Below are positions 7,301 through 11,597 of a stretch of DNA of 11,597 bases, piece after piece. This DNA comes from an uncultured Rhodospirillales bacterium (lineage in GTDB: Bacteria > Pseudomonadota > Alphaproteobacteria > CALMVH01). Position 1 is the first letter of the stretch, and every line of letters begins with the position of its first letter. Both the position numbers and the translations under genes were made by a program. The notes beneath the pieces were generated by a model. That model had not been told where the DNA came from. It was given only the letters and a program-made list of their open reading frames with translations, and ran no database searches. The stretch is from the NCBI GenBank assembly GCA_937873165.1, contig CALMVH010000275.1:12773-24369 (forward strand), in the 5' to 3' direction.

Positions 7301-8151
7301 CCCCTCGGGCATTCGAGTTCGAGGGCGGACGCATCGGACCGAAGTTGTTGATGTTCGGCGCAATCCACGGCAACGAGACGTGCGGCACGATTGCCCTCGC
7401 CCGGTTAAAGCTGGAACTGGAGCTTGGCCTGCTGAAGTTGCATCGCGGAACCCTGACGATCGTACCGGTGTGCAATCCCGTGGCGTATGCCGCCGGCCAA
7501 CGCTATGTGCGGGAAAACCTGAACCGTATCTTCAGCCGCGCAGTTAAACCCTCGCATCCCGAACAGGATTTTGCCGACCGGCTAATGGACCTGATCGACG
7601 AGTGCGACGTGCTGCTCGACCTGCACTCCTATAGCCGCGGGCAAGGCCCGTTCATCACCCTCGACTATTCGACAGAGGATAATACTGCGCTGGCTTCGGC
7701 GCAAGGGATTGGCGACTGGATCACGGGCTGGCCCGAAATCTACGCGGATGCTCCCACGTTGAACGCGGGCGACACGACGCAATATGCCAACCAGACTGGC
7801 AAGGCCTGTGTTCTGGTCGAATGCGGCCAGCATGGCGACCCCGCGGCCATCGATGTCGCGTATGACTGCATACGCCGGACGTTAAGCTTCCTTGACATGA
7901 TGGATGCTGGCGCGTTTTCGGGCTTAGCCGCGGAAACACGCGTCGCGCATTTAACGCGCTGTATAGCGCATGATCGACCGGGCACCTTTGCCCAGCCCTG
8001 GGTAAACCTTCAGCCGGTCACGGCGGGAACGCCGCTGATCCTTTATGAAGATGGATCGGTCCTGACCGCCACCGAACCATGCATCATAGTCATGCCGGAC
8101 CCGATCGCGGCGCCGGGTACGGAATGGTTGTATCTCGCAGAACCCGCTTGA
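7297..8151 (+). CDS. Aspartoacylase/succinylglutamate desuccinylase (AstE/AspA) family zinc hydrolase
   Basis: Zinc-dependent amide hydrolase of the AstE/AspA branch of the M14 carboxypeptidase fold, 284 residues from the ATG at 7297. Zinc ligands are His24 and Glu27 in GAIHGNET and His110 in LLDLHSYS. The substrate-binding pair Asn76-Arg77 lies in RENLNRIF, and the catalytic Glu175 in VLVECGQHG. All key residues are present, so it should be active, and there is no signal peptide. The C-terminal ~80 residues form the smaller beta domain of the family. Its ATG overlaps the bphP stop (ATGA), making it the third gene of the light-receptor operon; an ATG four codons upstream, inside bphP, is less likely. 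No arginine-succinyltransferase (ast) genes are nearby, so a catabolic AstE role is doubtful. The substrate, probably an N-acylated amino acid or related amide, is unknown. The convergent TPR gene ends 6 bp away, leaving no room for a separate terminator. Confidence 0.9.
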   Translation: MTPRAFEFEGGRIGPKLLMFGAIHGNETCGTIALARLKLELELGLLKLHRGTLTIVPVCNPVAYAAGQRYVRENLNRIFSRAVKPSHPEQDFADRLMDLIDECDVLLDLHSYSRGQGPFITLDYSTEDNTALASAQGIGDWITGWPEIYADAPTLNAGDTTQYANQTGKACVLVECGQHGDPAAIDVAYDCIRRTLSFLDMMDAGAFSGLAAETRVAHLTRCIAHDRPGTFAQPWVNLQPVTAGTPLILYEDGSVLTATEPCIIVMPDPIAAPGTEWLYLAEPA

Positions 8152-8157
8152 TCTGAC

Positions 8158-9669
8158 CTAGTTTTCGGAGCGCTTCCACGAGCGGCCGGATACAAGCGAC
8201 AGCACGCATGCAGCCGCGGCCGTGCCGGACAAGCCCAGAATACCCGGATCGAGGCTGAAGCTTCCAAGGAAGCCGCGGTAAGCAACATGACCCGCGATCA
8301 ACGCGACCAGAACCGATGCCGCGACGGCGCGCGACAGGGCATCGCTGTCGATCTTGCGGGTCGTGAAGCCTTCGCCAAGCATGGACGAAACGCTTAGTCC
8401 AGTCTTGGCATCGAAGCGATCGAGCAGGGACGGGTTGCGGATCAGCTCGGCCGCCTTCTGCGTCAGATCGGCGAATTGCTGAGCGGAGTAAACCTTTGCC
8501 AAGATGCGGTTGACGCTGTTGTCGTCCTCCGAGCATGCCAGGTACAGCGATACCGATTGGGGTTCGTATCCTCGCAATGCGAATAAAGCCTTGCAAAACG
8601 AGCGCGCCGCTTCCAGCCGGTTCTGCAGGAACGCGCCCTTGGCCTTCAAGTACAGGAACGATTCGTCGTCATCGGCATGGCTCGACGCGGTCAGCCGGTC
8701 GAATGCGATGTAGTTCTTCTGCCGCAGATATAGGTGCCCCAGCGTCGTAACCGCGGCGATGTTGCCGGGCGCAATGCGCAGGGCGTCGCCCAGAACGGTC
8801 TGCGCCCGCTCCATGTCGCCCTGCTGCAGGAACACGTTGCCCAGCAGGTTTAAAAGCACGAGATCGCGCGGATTGCTGCGCAACGCGACGGTCAGCGCAC
8901 GCTCTGCCTCGCCCAGCTTACGCTGGCGCAGTAACACGTTGCCTAGCGTCGCCGCGATGAACTTGTTACGGGGATCGATGCGCACCGCCCGGCTCAGCAC
9001 ATCCTCGGCCGCATGGTAGTCGCCCATCTCGCCGCACACCATGCCCAGCAGGTTTATGATGTACGGATCGCGCGAATGCAGCGCGTAACCCTGCTCCAGC
9101 AGGTCGCGCGCTTCCATGGTGCGGTCCTGCATCGACAGCACGATCCCATACGTTGCGATGATATACTTGTTGCCGCGGTCTACCCCGCCGCTTTGCGAAA
9201 GGACGTCGGCGGCCTGGTGGAGCTTGTTCTGCTGGATGAGGATGTTCGAAAGCGCGACCACCACGAACATGTCGTCGGGATCGAGTTCGCTTGCCTGCCT
9301 CAGCACCAGCTCGGCCTGCGGGAAGTCACCCAGCGCCGCGTAGACGCTGCCCAGCGAGCTCAGGGTCTTGATATCGGTCGGCCGCAGCCGGTGGCCGTGC
9401 TCCATGCAATCGCGCGCGGCGGTGAAGTCGCCCGCGCGGCGGTACAGATGTCCAAGCTGCCCGATGAAGAAGATGTTGTCGGGATGGGTTTCCAACCCGG
9501 CTTCCAGCGCCGCAATGGCCTGTTCCAGCTTTCCCGCCCGGGCGAAGTCCACGGCGGCGTTGCTGATCCGCTTTTGCGCCTTCAACGCTTCGTTGCCCGG
9601 AAGCATCGGCTTGAAGAATGCCGAAGCCCCGGAGGCAATCTCGGTTGTCGTCAATTGCTGGTACGACAT
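8158..9669 (-). CDS. TPR-repeat protein with two C-terminal membrane segments
   Basis: Protein of 503 residues with about eight consecutive tetratricopeptide repeats at ~31-320, recognisable by the recurring G-Y/L...A and P-spaced helices, for example HLYRRAGDFTAA, SVYAALGDFPQA, MVCGEMGDYHAA and NVFLQQGDMERA. A helical region follows, then two hydrophobic stretches at ~447-464 and ~476-493 and a short basic tail (GRSWKRSEN). There is no signal peptide, so the TPR array most likely faces the cytoplasm, anchored through its C-terminus. TPR arrays mediate protein-protein contacts; no enzymatic motif is visible and the function is unknown. It has the strongest ribosome site in the window (GGAGGT just before the ATG). 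It diverges from the GH17-GT2 glucan synthase across a dyad-rich 170-bp region, which may link the two, for example as an assembly or localisation partner, but that is inference. Confidence 0.9.
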   Translation of the reverse strand: MSYQQLTTTEIASGASAFFKPMLPGNEALKAQKRISNAAVDFARAGKLEQAIAALEAGLETHPDNIFFIGQLGHLYRRAGDFTAARDCMEHGHRLRPTDIKTLSSLGSVYAALGDFPQAELVLRQASELDPDDMFVVVALSNILIQQNKLHQAADVLSQSGGVDRGNKYIIATYGIVLSMQDRTMEARDLLEQGYALHSRDPYIINLLGMVCGEMGDYHAAEDVLSRAVRIDPRNKFIAATLGNVLLRQRKLGEAERALTVALRSNPRDLVLLNLLGNVFLQQGDMERAQTVLGDALRIAPGNIAAVTTLGHLYLRQKNYIAFDRLTASSHADDDESFLYLKAKGAFLQNRLEAARSFCKALFALRGYEPQSVSLYLACSEDDNSVNRILAKVYSAQQFADLTQKAAELIRNPSLLDRFDAKTGLSVSSMLGEGFTTRKIDSDALSRAVAASVLVALIAGHVAYRGFLGSFSLDPGILGLSGTAAAACVLSLVSGRSWKRSEN

Positions 9670-9672
9670 GTT

Positions 9673-9678
9673 ACCTCC
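9673..9678 (-). promoter_or_regulatory. Ribosome binding site of the TPR gene
   Basis: GGAGGT on the minus strand, three bases before the ATG at 9669, fixes the start of the TPR protein. Confidence 0.75.
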
Positions 9679-9686
9679 GTCTTCCT

Positions 9687-9699
9687 AGACAGATTGTCT
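9687..9699. promoter_or_regulatory. Perfect dyad AGACA-GAT-TGTCT upstream of the TPR gene
   Basis: Five-base arms around three bases, in the leader just upstream of the TPR ribosome site. Its size and position suit an operator for a dimeric regulator, but no regulator gene is visible in the window and chance cannot be excluded for arms this short. Confidence 0.3.
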
Positions 9700-9741
9700 T
9701 AACACCATTCAACTCTGTTTTCAAGACCCGAGCGATGCGGC

Positions 9742-9747
9742 TATAAG
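9742..9747 (+). promoter_or_regulatory. Possible -10 element (TATAAG) for the GH17-GT2 gene
   Basis: TATAAG is the best plus-strand -10 match in the divergent region, but the sequence 17 bases upstream (TTTCAA) is a poor -35. TACAAT at 9789-9794 is an alternative. If TATAAG is used, the leader is about 85 bases and contains four dyads. Confidence 0.25.
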
Positions 9748-9831
9748 CTAGGTAACAACCCGAATCCTAGCAATTTACTAAATTGCCATACAATATCCGT
9801 ATTGGTGCCGCACTCTCATCCGGTGCCGGAT
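9747..9831. promoter_or_regulatory. Cluster of four inverted repeats before the glucan synthase gene
   Basis: Four perfect-arm dyads lie in 85 bases: GCTAGG/CCTAGC (9747-9752 and 9766-9771), GCAATTT-ACT-AAATTGC (9770-9786), CAATA-TCCG-TATTG (9791-9804) and ATCCGG-TG-CCGGAT (9818-9831). The first two share two bases, so as RNA hairpins they would compete. The last ends eight bases before the ATG, over the place where a ribosome site should lie. They could be DNA operators or leader RNA hairpins. Confidence 0.35.
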
Positions 9832-9839
9832 CCCAGGCC

Positions 9840-11597
9840 ATGGAGATTATCGACTTGCGCTTCCGCTCAGCCCGTCACTCCGCCGTCATCCTTGCCGCCG
9901 TTTTACTGGCGAACTTCGCGCTATGGTTCTGCCTGAACCGTCCCGTCACCGAACGCCCCTGGATCGGCACGATCAACTGCGTGTCCTATGCGCCCTACCA
10001 GAAAGATCAAAGCCCCCTCGAAAACAAATATCCGACATACGAGCAGATGGAAAACGACGTCCGGCTGCTTTCGCGTCAGGCCGATGGTTTGCGCACGTAC
10101 ACCTCGATGCACGGGCAGGACAAGATCGCCGAGATCGCGCAGCAGTACGGCATGAAGGTGACCGCCGGCGCCTGGGTCGAAAACCTTGCCCACAGCCAGG
10201 CGGCCGATCCTTCGCTGGACAATAAGGCGGATGCCGACGAGGTGGATGCCGCCATAGCCGTCGCCCGGCGCAATCCCAACGTCACCAACCTGATGATCGG
10301 CAACGAGGCCGTGCTGCGGGGCGAATACTCGCCCGAACAAATGGCGGCGCTGCTGAGGCGGGTGAAGAAAGAAACCGGCGTTCCCGTTTCAACGGCCGAA
10401 ATCTGGAGCAACTGGCTGCAGCACCCCGAACTGGCAAATGCGGCAGACTACCTGGCCGTTCATTTCCTGCCCTATTGGGAGGGCATATCCGCGGACGAGG
10501 CGGTTGGCTATGTGATGGACAAGTACGACCAGCTGCACGCAAAGTATCCAAACAAGCCCATCATGCTGGCCGAGGTCGGCTGGCCGTCGGCGGGGCCATG
10601 GATCAAGGGGGCGGAGCCCAGCCGCGTCAACCAGGCGAAGTTCATCCGCGACTTCCTGAACGCGGCGCGCGAACGGCACGTCACCTACACGATCATGGAA
10701 GGCATCGACCAGCCGTGGAAAATCCAGCTTGAAGGCCCGGCCGGCACCAGCTGGGGCCTGCTGACGGCAGACCGGGCGGAAAAATATCCGATGGTCGGCA
10801 ATCTGATCGAACATCCGCACTGGCCCCTTCTATACGGACTCGCCTCGCTGCTGGCGATACCAGGCATCCTGCTGCTGCTCCGGCGCGGCACCGATCTCGC
10901 GTTCGGCGGGCGGCTGTTCTACGCCTGCCTGATCCAGGGTGTCGCCTCCATCCTGGTGTGGACGATCAGCGAAGTCGCGGCCGAAGCGTTCGCGGTCAGC
11001 GTGTGGATCGCCTGGAGCGTCCTGATGGTAACCCAGCTGGTTCTGTTCGCGGTGATCCTGTCAGACGGGTTCGAACTAACGGAGGTTTTGTGGCGCAACA
11101 ACTGGTCCCGCGCCATCAGGCCCCTGCGCCACGCGACGTATGCCGATCCCGCGCACGCCCCCAAGGTGTCCATTCATGTGCCGTGCTACAACGAGCCGCC
11201 GCACATGGTTATCGACACGCTGGAGCACCTGGCCCGGCTGAATTATCCGCGCTTCGAAGTGCTGCTGATCGACAACAACACCAAGAACCCGGACGTCTGG
11301 GAACCGGTCAAGGCGCATTGCAAAGCGCTGAACGAGCGGTTCGGGGACGGGCGCTTCCGCTTCTTCCATCTCGACAACTGGCCAGGCTACAAGGCGGGCG
11401 CGCTTAATTTCGGATTGAAGGAAACGTCCGATGACTCCAGCATCGTCGCGGTGATCGACAGCGATTACTTGGTCGATCCCGACTGGCTGTCGGCCATGGT
11501 CCCGAACTTCGACAATCCGAAAACCGGGCTTGTGCAATCACCGCAAGATTACCACGACTGGCAGAGCGATACGTTCAAGACGATGTGCCAATGGGAG
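9840..11597 (+). CDS. NdvB-like membrane glucan synthase: GH17 domain fused to GT2 glycosyltransferase, 3' end outside window
   Basis: Inner-membrane polysaccharide enzyme; the 586 visible residues run open off the right edge. One membrane segment at ~14-32 leads into a periplasmic GH17-type domain at ~40-320. That domain has a putative acid/base Glu156 in MIGNEAVLRGEY and nucleophile Glu245 in MLAEVGWPS. Further hydrophobic segments lie at ~328-347, ~360-380 and ~385-408. A GT2 domain starts near 440 with VSIHVPCYNEPP, the nucleotide-binding LLIDNN and a DSD (540-542) for metal-UDP-sugar, then QSPQDYHDW; its QxxRW and last membrane helices are beyond the window. This layout matches the NdvB-type beta-1,3-glucan synthases of Pseudomonas and Bradyrhizobium, in which the GH17 part acts as a transglycosylase that branches or cyclises the product. 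The ATG at 9840 has a weak ribosome site; a TTG at codon 6 has GGAG upstream and is an alternative. It diverges from the TPR gene. Confidence 0.94.
   Translation, partial: MEIIDLRFRSARHSAVILAAVLLANFALWFCLNRPVTERPWIGTINCVSYAPYQKDQSPLENKYPTYEQMENDVRLLSRQADGLRTYTSMHGQDKIAEIAQQYGMKVTAGAWVENLAHSQAADPSLDNKADADEVDAAIAVARRNPNVTNLMIGNEAVLRGEYSPEQMAALLRRVKKETGVPVSTAEIWSNWLQHPELANAADYLAVHFLPYWEGISADEAVGYVMDKYDQLHAKYPNKPIMLAEVGWPSAGPWIKGAEPSRVNQAKFIRDFLNAARERHVTYTIMEGIDQPWKIQLEGPAGTSWGLLTADRAEKYPMVGNLIEHPHWPLLYGLASLLAIPGILLLLRRGTDLAFGGRLFYACLIQGVASILVWTISEVAAEAFAVSVWIAWSVLMVTQLVLFAVILSDGFELTEVLWRNNWSRAIRPLRHATYADPAHAPKVSIHVPCYNEPPHMVIDTLEHLARLNYPRFEVLLIDNNTKNPDVWEPVKAHCKALNERFGDGRFRFFHLDNWPGYKAGALNFGLKETSDDSSIVAVIDSDYLVDPDWLSAMVPNFDNPKTGLVQSPQDYHDWQSDTFKTMCQWE

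Noticed and set aside
9013..9702. Plus-strand open frame of 229 codons
   Set aside because: Complement of the TPR repeats; its repeated look comes from the repeats on the other strand.

Overview
The window is a gene-dense, GC-rich bacterial segment with eight protein genes, two of them cut by the window edges. I see no RNA gene, insertion sequence, CRISPR array or attachment site. The abundance of HWE/HisKA_2-type sensor kinases, the bacteriophytochrome with its heme oxygenase, and a GH17-GT2 glucan synthase of the NdvB type point to an alphaproteobacterium. A sphingomonad or rhizobial relative is plausible, but the genus cannot be fixed from the sequence alone.

Left half, minus strand (1-4100): read in the direction of transcription, the genes are a signal-peptide-bearing outer-membrane beta-barrel of the 'MetA-pathway of phenol degradation' family (4100-3084), a PAS + HisKA_2 sensor histidine kinase (about 2933-1845), and a large multi-PAS histidine kinase cut off just after its H-box (1786-1). 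Gaps are short, so an operon is plausible, read from a good sigma70-like promoter at 4127-4155. The 150-bp leader between the barrel gene and the first kinase carries a hairpin that would bury a perfect AGGAGG.

Centre, plus strand (4173-8151): a compact photoreceptor operon. bphO (heme oxygenase, makes biliverdin) overlaps bphP (PAS-GAF-PHY bacteriophytochrome with HWE kinase and a C-terminal receiver) by GTGA. bphP overlaps by ATGA an aspartoacylase/succinylglutamate desuccinylase-family zinc hydrolase, an unexpected third member. The operon diverges from the minus-strand group across only 72 bp. Three sensor kinases thus sit around one light receptor, with no DNA-binding regulator in view.

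Right part (8158-11597): a minus-strand TPR protein with two C-terminal membrane segments ends 6 bp from the hydrolase gene. It diverges from a plus-strand inner-membrane protein with a GH17 beta-glucan transferase domain followed by a GT2 synthase domain, cut by the right edge. The 170 bp between them contain five separate short dyad symmetries, and the TPR/glucan synthase pair may be a coregulated envelope-glucan module.

Most interesting: the zinc hydrolase translationally coupled to the phytochrome, the sensor-kinase/porin group facing it across a near-symmetric promoter, and the dyad-rich divergent region before the glucan synthase.
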